Source: Chitinophagaceae bacterium (lineage in GTDB: Bacteria > Bacteroidota > Bacteroidia > Chitinophagales > Chitinophagaceae). Taken from it: DNA of 9,605 nucleotides. Below the pieces are notes generated by a model. The model had not been told where the DNA came from, searched no databases, and saw nothing but the letters and a program-made list of their open reading frames with translations. The DNA lies in the NCBI GenBank assembly GCA_020853515.1, contig JADYYU010000024.1, forward strand, positions 1 to 9,605, written 5' to 3'. The position numbers and the translations under genes are program-made. Shown one piece after another: positions 1 through 5,884 of the stretch (the stretch's first letter is position 1; each line of letters begins with the position of its first letter).

Positions 1-1199
1 AAAGCCTGTTTATCGTCACCTAATTTTTCACGCAATTCATCCAGTTCAGGTTTTAAAGCCTTCATTTTAGCACTCGAAACATAACTCTTATATGTAAAAG
101 GCGACATCAGCAAACGAATAATAATAGTGAGCAACAAAATTACCATGCCATAGCTTGACACTATTTTTGCCAGTCCGTTAAAAATCGGTAATATCAGCCA
201 TTTGTTGATATACTTTACAAAACCAAAAATACCATAACTCAGGGGGATGATCTCTTCAAGATCTTTATTGTAACTTTTCAACAGTTTATAATCATTGGGG
301 CCTAAAAACATCCTGAACTGAATCTGATCACGTGGCGTTAAAGTCATATTAGCGTCAAAATCAGACAACAAACGAAGAGCCGTATCACCTGCTGCAGGCT
401 GCGTCATAACCTGTGCTGAGGCGATCAATGCGGTATCAGCGATGAGGGTGGTATTAAAATAATGCTGCTTAAAACTCAGCCACTTTACATTCTCTTTTAA
501 ATCATGGGTCTTCTTTTCTTTGATCGTAAAATAGTCATAACCCTCTTTTTCAAGATTATAGCAGATCTGAGTGTACTGCTGCTGACTTTGCAGATCTTTT
601 TCTGTAAGCAGCGACTGTGAGGTCCATTGCATCGTGACAGGTTGCGACTTGTCGTTGCGCAGCATTTTGGTCTGCACATTCAGCATATAACCATTGGGCT
701 CCAGTTTATAGGTAATCAGCATGGCATCTGAAGTAAACGAAACTGCCTTTTTATCGGCCGATACTTCTGCATTGAACGAAATGTTTCTCGAATGCAACAT
801 GCTCCCCTCTGCCGATTTAAAACCGTAATCCATCAGATTATTTTTACCTGAAAACAGCAGCAGCGGTTTGCCATCAAAAGTTTTGAACTTTTTCAGTTCG
901 GCCCTTGTGGCGAAAGCTCCTTTGTTGGTGAGAGTGATCAGGACGTCGTCATTTTCGATGGTGTAATCCTGCACCGGAATTTGGGCTACTGCATTCAGGC
1001 CGGTATCTGCCGCGGCCGGGCTGCCTGCCGGCAAGGTATCAACTCTTGCCAGCGTATCAACCTTCATTGATTGAGCCTTTGCCGTTGAATCGGCCTTTCG
1101 TTTCAGTTCAGCCTGGGCTTTGGGATCCTGATTGTAAAATATATATCCGACGAGCATCAGCATCAGTAAGCCGAACCCTATAACCGTATTTTTATCCAT
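1..1199 (-). CDS. yidC: YidC membrane protein insertase, N-terminal 399 residues (partial)
   Basis: Inner-membrane insertase that places proteins into the cytoplasmic membrane, alone or with SecYEG. My own translation from ATG at 1199 is open to the window edge. It begins MDKNTVIGFG, with an N-terminal membrane anchor (about residues 5-22), then a polar Ala/Asp/Lys-rich linker (about 24-70) and the large periplasmic beta-rich domain (about 75-310, including NDDVLITLTNKGA and FDGKPLLLF, typical of the family). The conserved insertase core starts near residue 330. A membrane helix at about 350-367 carries R362 in IIIRLLMSPFT, aligning by eye with the groove arginine of E. coli YidC (R366). It is followed by the start of the cytoplasmic coiled-coil loop (SSAKMKALKPEL, then LGDDKQ). 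The remaining helices lie beyond the window; the family in this phylum is usually about 600 residues. A housekeeping gene, unrelated to the sugar genes. Identification is firm. Confidence 0.96.
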   Translation of the reverse strand, partial: MDKNTVIGFGLLMLMLVGYIFYNQDPKAQAELKRKADSTAKAQSMKVDTLARVDTLPAGSPAAADTGLNAVAQIPVQDYTIENDDVLITLTNKGAFATRAELKKFKTFDGKPLLLFSGKNNLMDYGFKSAEGSMLHSRNISFNAEVSADKKAVSFTSDAMLITYKLEPNGYMLNVQTKMLRNDKSQPVTMQWTSQSLLTEKDLQSQQQYTQICYNLEKEGYDYFTIKEKKTHDLKENVKWLSFKQHYFNTTLIADTALIASAQVMTQPAAGDTALRLLSDFDANMTLTPRDQIQFRMFLGPNDYKLLKSYNKDLEEIIPLSYGIFGFVKYINKWLILPIFNGLAKIVSSYGMVILLLTIIIRLLMSPFTYKSYVSSAKMKALKPELDELREKLGDDKQA

Positions 1200-1230
1200 T
1201 AAAAGTGTGTTGTGTAAATAATTTGAAGGT

Positions 1231-1239
1231 GCAAATATA
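1231..1239 (-). promoter_or_regulatory. Candidate -7 box of the yidC promoter (TATATTTGC)
   Basis: On the minus strand TATATTTGC matches the Bacteroidota -7 consensus TAnnTTTG exactly and lies 31 bases before the yidC ATG, which would give a short leader of about 25 bases. I see no convincing -33 TTG element at the expected distance, so this rests on one box and its position. Confidence 0.5.
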
Positions 1240-1280
1240 AGGCAATCACCTATTAGTAGAGTTACTAAATATTTAATGCC

Positions 1281-1314
1281 TCAGGCCCCATTTCTTTAAA
1301 AAAATAAGGCCTGA
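1281..1314. repeat. Inverted repeat in the yidC/permease divergent intergenic region
   Basis: Perfect 7-base arms TCAGGCC (1281-1287) and GGCCTGA (1308-1314) are separated by 20 AT-rich bases. The repeat sits between the divergent starts of yidC and the permease and could be an operator or a weak hairpin. The arms are short, so chance is possible. The rest of the 1200-1432 gap holds no gene I can support. Confidence 0.3.
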
Positions 1315-1432
1315 CTGCGATCCGCCGACGACATGACGGTTTTAGCAGCGCGATCTATGACGGGGCAAAACAGGGCAGTTTTTTACCAATTTATCAAATA
1401 TTGGTGTATTTTGTTTGCTAATAAAATATGGC

Positions 1433-2764
1433 ATGAAGCAAGCGTTAAACAGATTTGACCTTACCATGATCGTGATCAGTCTGGTGATCGGAATGGGTAT
1501 TTTTCGCACACCGGCCTCCGTAGCCCACGATGCAGGAAATCAACTGGTATTTTTTTCAGCCTGGACTTTTGGATGTATCATCAGTTTGTGCGGCGCGCTC
1601 ACCTTTGCAGAAATTGGCAGCCGCTTTCCCTGTCACGGTGGATTTTACAATATTATGGCCATGACTTATAATCCGGCCACTGCTTTTTCGATTAACTGGG
1701 CCACCCTGATCTCAAATGCGGCCAGCACGGCTGCGGTGGCTCTGGCAGGGACTGAATATTTGTTTGCTGTTTTTGTAAAAGACACCAATAGCGTGAACGA
1801 CCTTTATAAAAAACTATTTTGCATCGGCATTATCCTGCTTTTGTTTCTGATCAACTGGGTGGGATTGCGCATGAGTGCTACCATGCAAAATTTGCTGATG
1901 CTGATGAAAATCGGTATGATCCTGCTTATTATTGTTTCCCCTTTTTTTATCAGCAACACACATGCCCTCTTCGATCAGGATATTACCCTCAAATCCTTTT
2001 CATTACTGGCTTTTTCGATGTGTTTTAAGTCTGTATTTTTTACCTGCGGCGGCTATCAGCAGACGGTCAATTTTGGCGCAGATATTAAAGACGGTCATAC
2101 AGCATTGCCCAAAGCGATCGTGATTGGGTTCTTAGTGATTATGCTTTTATACCTGTCTATCAATGTGGCCTATTTGCGCTCACTGGGTTTTCAGACATTA
2201 GCAGGCAGCAGAACCCCGGCGGCTCTGATCGTACAAAATATGATCGGCGAAAAAGCGGGTATCGCCTTTTCATTTCTGATGTTTTTTTGTGTGATGGGTT
2301 ATGTGAATGTGTGCATGCTCAGTAACCCCCGCGTATGCTATGCCATGGCGCACGACAAGCTGCTACCCGTCAACTTTGGCGTAATGCATGCCAAAACCCA
2401 GGTGCCACGGGCCTCTCTGTCGCTCTTTACCGCACTTATTATCATCACCTTATTCTTTTGTACTGAATTTGACAAAATCGTTAATATCATCATGTTTTTT
2501 GATTCTATCAGTTTTATCGGTCTGATCAGTTCTATTTTTTATCTGCGCAAAAAAAATATTTCCTTGCTGACCGACCAGCCATATAAAATGAAACTGTATC
2601 CTTTATTGCCGGTTTTATTTATAATGGGATATCTGGGGGTTACCATCAGCGTCATCAGAAATGATGTGATGGCCCCGCTGATCGGTGTGGTGGTATTTGG
2701 TATCGGACTGCTGATTTTTTATCTGGTAAAAAAATCGAATCAATCTTCGTCTGCTACTGAATAA
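1433..2764 (+). CDS. APC-superfamily amino acid permease
   Basis: Integral membrane transporter, probably for an amino acid or related amine; the substrate cannot be read from the sequence. The 443-residue product is hydrophobic throughout, with about 12 predicted helices, the usual count and length for the family. Helix 1 has the unwound substrate-binding signature GMGIF (residues 20-24) followed by RTPASV. Helix 2 ends in the family motif AEIGSRFPCHGGFY (about 59-72), equivalent to the usual E-x-G-x-x-x-P-x-x-GG-x-Y. I chose ATG at 1433, which gives MKQALNRFDLT directly before helix 1. An in-frame TTG at 1415 would add only six residues and overlaps a possible promoter. It is divergent from yidC and convergent with the acetyltransferase, with no visible link to the sugar genes, so it probably marks the edge of that locus. 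Confidence 0.9.
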   Translation: MKQALNRFDLTMIVISLVIGMGIFRTPASVAHDAGNQLVFFSAWTFGCIISLCGALTFAEIGSRFPCHGGFYNIMAMTYNPATAFSINWATLISNAASTAAVALAGTEYLFAVFVKDTNSVNDLYKKLFCIGIILLLFLINWVGLRMSATMQNLLMLMKIGMILLIIVSPFFISNTHALFDQDITLKSFSLLAFSMCFKSVFFTCGGYQQTVNFGADIKDGHTALPKAIVIGFLVIMLLYLSINVAYLRSLGFQTLAGSRTPAALIVQNMIGEKAGIAFSFLMFFCVMGYVNVCMLSNPRVCYAMAHDKLLPVNFGVMHAKTQVPRASLSLFTALIIITLFFCTEFDKIVNIIMFFDSISFIGLISSIFYLRKKNISLLTDQPYKMKLYPLLPVLFIMGYLGVTISVIRNDVMAPLIGVVVFGIGLLIFYLVKKSNQSSSATE

Positions 2765-2823
2765 GGGCTATTGCCTGAAGTCGCTTTTCTGAACGCTTGC
2801 ATGATAGAAAAAATGACGGCTGC

Positions 2824-3402
2824 TTACGACACCCGTTTTACCTTGCCGCTTTCCAGTTGATATTGCTGTCCGCTTTCTTCGCAGGTGGCCAGGCCTTTTT
2901 CATCAAACTGCAGGCGATGTCCGTACTCGCTCATCCATCCGATCTGCCGGGCCGGATTACCCACAATCAGGGCATAGTCAGGCACATTTTTTGTCACCAC
3001 CGCACCGGCCCCTACAAAGGCAAACTGCCCGATATCATGACCACAGACAATGGTGGCATTGGCTCCGATTGACGCGCCTGTGCCCACATGCGTTTTGTCG
3101 TACTGACCTCGACGGTTTACACCACTTCGGGGATTGGTAACATTGGTAAAAACACAGGACGGTCCTAAAAACACATCATCACCACAGGTCACACCAGTGT
3201 AAATGGAAACATTATTCTGGATCTTTACATTTTTACCCAGTATCACTTCAGGTGATATCACTACATTCTGTCCGATATTACACTGATCGCCAATGGTACA
3301 CTGAGGCATGATATGACTGAAGTGCCAGATCTTAACGCCATTTCCGATTGTACAACCTTCATCAACAACCGCAGTAGGATGAGCAAAATAATTTGATTCC
3401 AT
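2824..3402 (-). CDS. Left-handed beta-helix sugar N-acetyltransferase (WlbB/WbpD/FdtC-like)
   Basis: Predicted cytoplasmic acetyl-CoA-dependent enzyme that acetylates the 3-amino group of a nucleotide sugar. The 192 residues show hexapeptide repeats forming a left-handed beta helix (for example CTIGNG, CNIGQN, ASIGAN, VGAGAVV). The N-terminal signature runs HPTAVVDEGCTIG (8-20) and IWHFSHIMP (25-33). FTNVTNPRS (85-93), GANATIVCG (113-121) and IVGNPARQIGW (146-156) are hallmarks of the WlbB/WbpD and FdtC/QdtC group. A C-terminal tail with CEESGQQYQ resembles the end of WlbB/WbpD (UDP-GlcNAc3NA N-acetyltransferase). Its place after rmlB and rmlA would instead fit a dTDP-Fuc3N or dTDP-Qui3N acetyltransferase. 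The family call is firm and the exact substrate open. The partner aminotransferase is not in view. It ends 59 bases from the permease stop, convergent, with no clear terminator between. Confidence 0.88.
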   Translation of the reverse strand: MESNYFAHPTAVVDEGCTIGNGVKIWHFSHIMPQCTIGDQCNIGQNVVISPEVILGKNVKIQNNVSIYTGVTCGDDVFLGPSCVFTNVTNPRSGVNRRGQYDKTHVGTGASIGANATIVCGHDIGQFAFVGAGAVVTKNVPDYALIVGNPARQIGWMSEYGHRLQFDEKGLATCEESGQQYQLESGKVKRVS

Positions 3403-3417
3403 GTATGTTATTTGAGG

Positions 3418-3452
3418 CTGCGAAGATAGTTAATTTGAAAAATTCTTCGCAG
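3418..3452. repeat. 9-bp perfect inverted repeat upstream of the acetyltransferase
   Basis: CTGCGAAGA (3418-3426) and TCTTCGCAG (3444-3452) are exact inverted copies with a 17-base AT-rich spacer, centred about 33 bases before the acetyltransferase start. The proximal arm overlaps the candidate -7 box, so it could be a regulator binding site rather than an RNA hairpin. There is no U-run after it on the minus strand, which argues against a terminator. Confidence 0.45.
3420..3428 (-). promoter_or_regulatory. Candidate -7 box of the acetyltransferase promoter (TATCTTCGC)
   Basis: The minus strand reads TATCTTCGCAG, one mismatch from TAnnTTTG, 17 bases before the ATG at 3402. Similar TAnnTTyGC boxes precede yidC and rmlB. 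No -33 element is evident. If real, the acetyltransferase is transcribed apart from rmlA, consistent with the 106 bp gap. Confidence 0.35.
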
Positions 3453-3461
3453 GTCCGGTAC

Positions 3462-3498
3462 AAAAAAATGAAAATGCCTCTGCTTTGGTCCATCAGAG
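3462..3498 (-). terminator. Weak terminator-like hairpin after rmlA
   Basis: On the minus strand, just after the rmlA stop, a 5-bp stem CTCTG/CAGAG with an 11-base loop is followed by a T-rich stretch ending in seven T. The stem is short and the T run starts some bases after it, so any termination would be partial. Confidence 0.25.
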
Positions 3499-3508
3499 CG
3501 TCAGCGAC

Positions 3509-4366
3509 TTAAGATAAACTCAGTAAATAATCGCCGTATCCACTTTTTTTCAACGCATGGGCTAGTTCGTCCAGTTTTTCCTTGGAAATAAAACCCATGC
3601 GATAGGCTACCTCTTCAATACAGCCTATTTTTGTCCCCTGACGCTTTTCTATCACCCGCACATATTCGCTGGCATCATGCAGGCTATCAAAAGTGCCGGT
3701 ATCCAGCCAGGCTGTGGTGCGATCGAGTACAGACACATGCAATTTATTCTGTTGCAGATAAATGCGGTTCACATCTGTGATCTCATATTCACCCCGTGGC
3801 GATGGCTGCAGGTTTTTAGCGATCTCAACTACCGAGTTATCGTAAAAATACAAACCGGGAACAGCATAATGCGATTTTGGATTGACTGGTTTTTCTTCGA
3901 TAGAGATCGCTTTATTCTCGGCATCAAACTCTACTACACCATAGCGCTCAGGATCCGAAACCGGATAGGCAAATACATAACCACCCTCTACATCACTTAG
4001 CTGTTGAAGCTGCCGGCCCAACCCATAACCGTAAAAAATATTATCACCCAGTACCAGGGCCACTTTGTCGTTACCGATAAACTGCTCCCCGATCACAAAA
4101 GCCTGAGCCAAACCATTGGGAACTTCCTGAATGGCGTAGGATATCTTACAGCCGATTTCGCTACCATCCTGCAACAGACGCTGAAACTGCGCATTATCTT
4201 CAGGTGTGGTAATGATCAGTATTTCCTGTATACCTGCCATCATCAGTACCGACAAAGGGTAGTAGATCATTGGTTTGTCATAAATCGGCATGAGCTGTTT
4301 TGAAAGAGCCTTGGTAATGGGATAAAGTCTGGTACCGGATCCGCCGGCGAGTATAATTCCTTTCAT
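3509..4366 (-). CDS. rmlA: Glucose-1-phosphate thymidylyltransferase
   Basis: Makes dTDP-glucose from glucose-1-phosphate and dTTP, the first step of the dTDP-deoxysugar pathways, in the cytoplasm. At 285 residues it matches the usual 285-295. The nucleotidyltransferase signature is complete: GGSGTRLYPIT (8-18), then K23 and MPIYDKP (26-32). LGDN (106-109) supplies the Mg-binding Asp, EEKP sits at 157-160, and the sugar-binding stretch RGEYEITDVN (191-200) and AWLDTGT (219-225) are intact. The start MKGIILAGGSG is the family's standard one. It lies 138 bases downstream of rmlB on the same strand, a wide gap for an operon partner. The leader contains a palindrome (ATTGATCAAT) and two imperfect -7-like boxes. 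Allosteric control by dTDP-rhamnose is known for the family but cannot be inferred here. Confidence 0.97.
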   Translation of the reverse strand: MKGIILAGGSGTRLYPITKALSKQLMPIYDKPMIYYPLSVLMMAGIQEILIITTPEDNAQFQRLLQDGSEIGCKISYAIQEVPNGLAQAFVIGEQFIGNDKVALVLGDNIFYGYGLGRQLQQLSDVEGGYVFAYPVSDPERYGVVEFDAENKAISIEEKPVNPKSHYAVPGLYFYDNSVVEIAKNLQPSPRGEYEITDVNRIYLQQNKLHVSVLDRTTAWLDTGTFDSLHDASEYVRVIEKRQGTKIGCIEEVAYRMGFISKEKLDELAHALKKSGYGDYLLSLS

Positions 4367-4389
4367 TTTTTAGGTGATATGGGTGTTAG

Positions 4390-4399
4390 ATTGATCAAT
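4390..4399. repeat. 10-bp perfect palindrome in the rmlA leader
   Basis: ATTGATCAAT, 23 bases upstream of the rmlA ATG. It could be an operator, but short AT-rich palindromes of this size also occur by chance. Confidence 0.2.
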
Positions 4400-4454
4400 G
4401 TTATGTAATAGTGCTGCGAAAAGTTATTTTAGTTTTGAACAAATCATTGTATGA

Positions 4455-4462
4455 GAAAGGTA
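4455..4462 (-). promoter_or_regulatory. Possible -7 box upstream of rmlA (TACCTTTC)
   Basis: The minus strand reads TACCTTTC, one mismatch from TAnnTTTG, in the 138-base rmlB-rmlA gap. It would give a leader of roughly 80 bases. A second imperfect candidate, TAACTTTT at 4419-4426, lies closer to the gene. Neither has a clear -33 element. Confidence 0.25.
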
Positions 4463-4504
4463 CAATTGCTAAGTTTTTCGGGACTTTGATTTTCCGATTT
4501 CTCT

Positions 4505-5560
4505 TTAGTGTGATTCATGATACTGTTTTTCGTAGTAATCCAGATAAGCCCCGCTGGTAACATGTTGCAACCACGATGAATTCTGAAGGTACCAGTCGAT
4601 CGTTTTGCTCAATCCTTCTTCAAATGTTACGGAAGGAACCCAGCCCAGTTCATGCTGCAGTTTGGTGGAATCGATGGCATATCTTAAATCATGGCCTGCC
4701 CGGTCGGTCACAAATGTGATCAGCTTTTCGGAACTGCCGGCTTCCTGGCCAGTCTTCTCATCCAACAGTTTGCAAAGCAGTCTGATCAGGTCTATGTTTT
4801 TCCATTCATTATGGCCGCCGATATTAAACGTTTCGCCAGTTTTACCGCTATGTAAAATGGTATCGATGGCAGTGGCATGATCGATCACATACAGCCAGTC
4901 GCGCACATTTTCGCCTTTACCATAAACAGGCAATGGCTTTTTATTTAAAATATTATTGATAGCCAGCGGAATCAACTTTTCAGGAAAATGATTGGGGCCG
5001 TAATTATTTGAACAATTACTGATAATCACTGGCAAATGATAGGTATGATAAAATGAGCGCACCAGATGATCGCTCGCCGCTTTGCTGGCACTGTAAGGAC
5101 TGCGTGGGTCATAAGCAGTAAATTCAGTAAAAAAACCGGTATCGCCCAATGAACCATAGACTTCGTCGGTAGATACATGATAAAACAATTTGCCTTCTTC
5201 CTGACCCTTCCAGGCGTGCTTGGCCGCCTGCAGCAAAGTAGCGGTACCAACTATATTGGTATTCACAAAGGCCAATGGGTCGCTGATTGACCTGTCGACA
5301 TGCGATTCGGCAGCCAGATGGATCACGGTATCTATATTATAATTTTCAAACAAACCCGTAATTCTGGCCGTGTCGCAGATATCTGCTTTTTCAAAAATAT
5401 AATTTGGCTGATCTTTGATATCTGTCAGGTTTTCAAGATTACCTGCATAGGTCAGGGCATCTGCATTCACGATCCGGTACTGAGGGTATTTGGTAACAAA
5501 TAAACGGACAACATGTGACCCGATAAAGCCTGCACCTCCCGTAATTAAGATATTTTTCAT
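4505..5560 (-). CDS. rmlB: dTDP-glucose 4,6-dehydratase
   Basis: Converts dTDP-glucose to dTDP-4-keto-6-deoxyglucose with bound NAD, the branch point to rhamnose, Fuc3NAc, Qui3NAc and other deoxysugars. It is a short-chain dehydrogenase/reductase of 351 residues, standard length. MKNILITGGAGFIG carries the Rossmann GGxGFIG loop, and HLAAESHVDRS follows. The catalytic STDEVYG gives the Thr-Asp-Glu triad of the dehydratase, and YSASK the catalytic Tyr and Lys. NNYGPNHFPEKLIP and RDWLYV are also family hallmarks. I start it at 5560. An ATG at 5569 would add MTF, but the candidate -7 box TAAATTTG ends only six bases before that ATG, placing the likely transcript start on or past it. It is the first gene of the minus-strand sugar block and is divergent from the three-gene operon. 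Confidence 0.96.
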   Translation of the reverse strand: MKNILITGGAGFIGSHVVRLFVTKYPQYRIVNADALTYAGNLENLTDIKDQPNYIFEKADICDTARITGLFENYNIDTVIHLAAESHVDRSISDPLAFVNTNIVGTATLLQAAKHAWKGQEEGKLFYHVSTDEVYGSLGDTGFFTEFTAYDPRSPYSASKAASDHLVRSFYHTYHLPVIISNCSNNYGPNHFPEKLIPLAINNILNKKPLPVYGKGENVRDWLYVIDHATAIDTILHSGKTGETFNIGGHNEWKNIDLIRLLCKLLDEKTGQEAGSSEKLITFVTDRAGHDLRYAIDSTKLQHELGWVPSVTFEEGLSKTIDWYLQNSSWLQHVTSGAYLDYYEKQYHESH

Positions 5561-5573
5561 AAAAGTCATAGCG

Positions 5574-5582
5574 GCAAATTTA
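5574..5582 (-). promoter_or_regulatory. Candidate -7 box of the rmlB promoter (TAAATTTGC)
   Basis: Exact match to TAnnTTTG on the minus strand, 13 bases before the ATG at 5560. Transcription would begin near 5569, giving a very short leader. This decides between the two possible rmlB starts. No -33 element is recognised. Confidence 0.45.
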
Positions 5583-5643
5583 ATAAAAAGTAAGATATAA
5601 CGTATATTTTATAAACATTACCACAGCTAGGTAAACACAAAGG

Positions 5644-5663
5644 ACTCAATATTTAACTCAATA
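5644..5663. repeat. Direct repeat ACTCAATA x2 in the divergent promoter region
   Basis: ACTCAATA occurs at 5644-5651 and 5656-5663, a 12-base period, about 25 bases upstream of the candidate -7 box of the plus-strand operon. A regulator binding to one face of the helix is conceivable; chance is also plausible in this AT-rich gap. Confidence 0.2.
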
Positions 5664-5687
5664 CTCCAATTTTCAGCACAGATGATG

Positions 5688-5696
5688 TATTTTCGT
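5688..5696 (+). promoter_or_regulatory. Candidate -7 box of the three-gene operon (TATTTTCGT)
   Basis: TATTTTCG is one mismatch from TAnnTTTG and ends 12-13 bases before the ATG at 5709, similar spacing to the rmlB box. It lies inside the longer reading frame that opens at 5682, so if it is the promoter the protein must begin at 5709. Confidence 0.35.
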
Positions 5697-5708
5697 CCTT
5701 TTTCCATT

Positions 5709-5873
5709 ATGAACTATCTTTTATATATTGACCCTGGCAGCAGCAGTATGATCATACAAATGATCGTTGCCGGAGCCCTGGGTGCAGTGTTTTTCTTTAA
5801 GAACGGCTGGTATAAGATCAAATCTTTTTTTACCCGTGAGGAGAAAAAAGAAAAATCTGAATCTGAATCCTAA
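5709..5873 (+). CDS. Small membrane protein with IDPGSSS motif, first gene of the operon
   Basis: A 54-residue protein beginning MNYLLYIDPGSSS. It has a short N-terminal segment with the motif YIDPGSSSM (6-14), one hydrophobic helix (about 13-29, rich in Ile, Gly and Ala, ending VFFFK) and a highly charged cytoplasmic-looking tail (TREEKKEKSESES). An ATG at 5682 would add nine residues (MMYFRPFSI) but overlaps the candidate promoter box, and MNYLLYIDPG looks like the natural start. From memory, small proteins with a Y(I/L)DPG(T/S)GS stretch occur in other bacteria beside glycan genes, function unknown to me. It lies 11 bases before the methyltransferase on the same strand, so it is probably co-transcribed. 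It could anchor or organise the two enzymes encoded after it. No function is assigned. Confidence 0.75.
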   Translation: MNYLLYIDPGSSSMIIQMIVAGALGAVFFFKNGWYKIKSFFTREEKKEKSESES

Positions 5874-5884
5874 ACAGCGCAACG

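Noticed and set aside
497..679. 60-codon minus-strand frame inside yidC
   Set aside because: It is out of frame with a clear, unbroken yidC translation and looks like no known protein.
1415..1432. TTG start giving a six-residue longer permease
   Set aside because: ATG at 1433 gives a normal family N-terminus right before helix 1; the extra residues LIKYG have no family support.
1333..1458. 41-codon ATG reading frame crossing the permease start
   Set aside because: It overlaps the permease in another frame, has no recognisable motif, and the intergenic part looks non-coding.
2765..2823. Possible bidirectional terminator between the permease and the acetyltransferase
   Set aside because: I could find no stem of useful length followed by a T run on either strand.
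3677..4303. Two plus-strand frames opposite rmlA
   Set aside because: Antisense to a full-length, motif-complete rmlA; their composition is that of a shadow frame.
5682..5708. Longer start of the small membrane protein (MMYFRPFSI...)
   Set aside because: The extension overlaps the candidate -7 box, and MNYLLYIDPG is the more natural start; not excluded outright.
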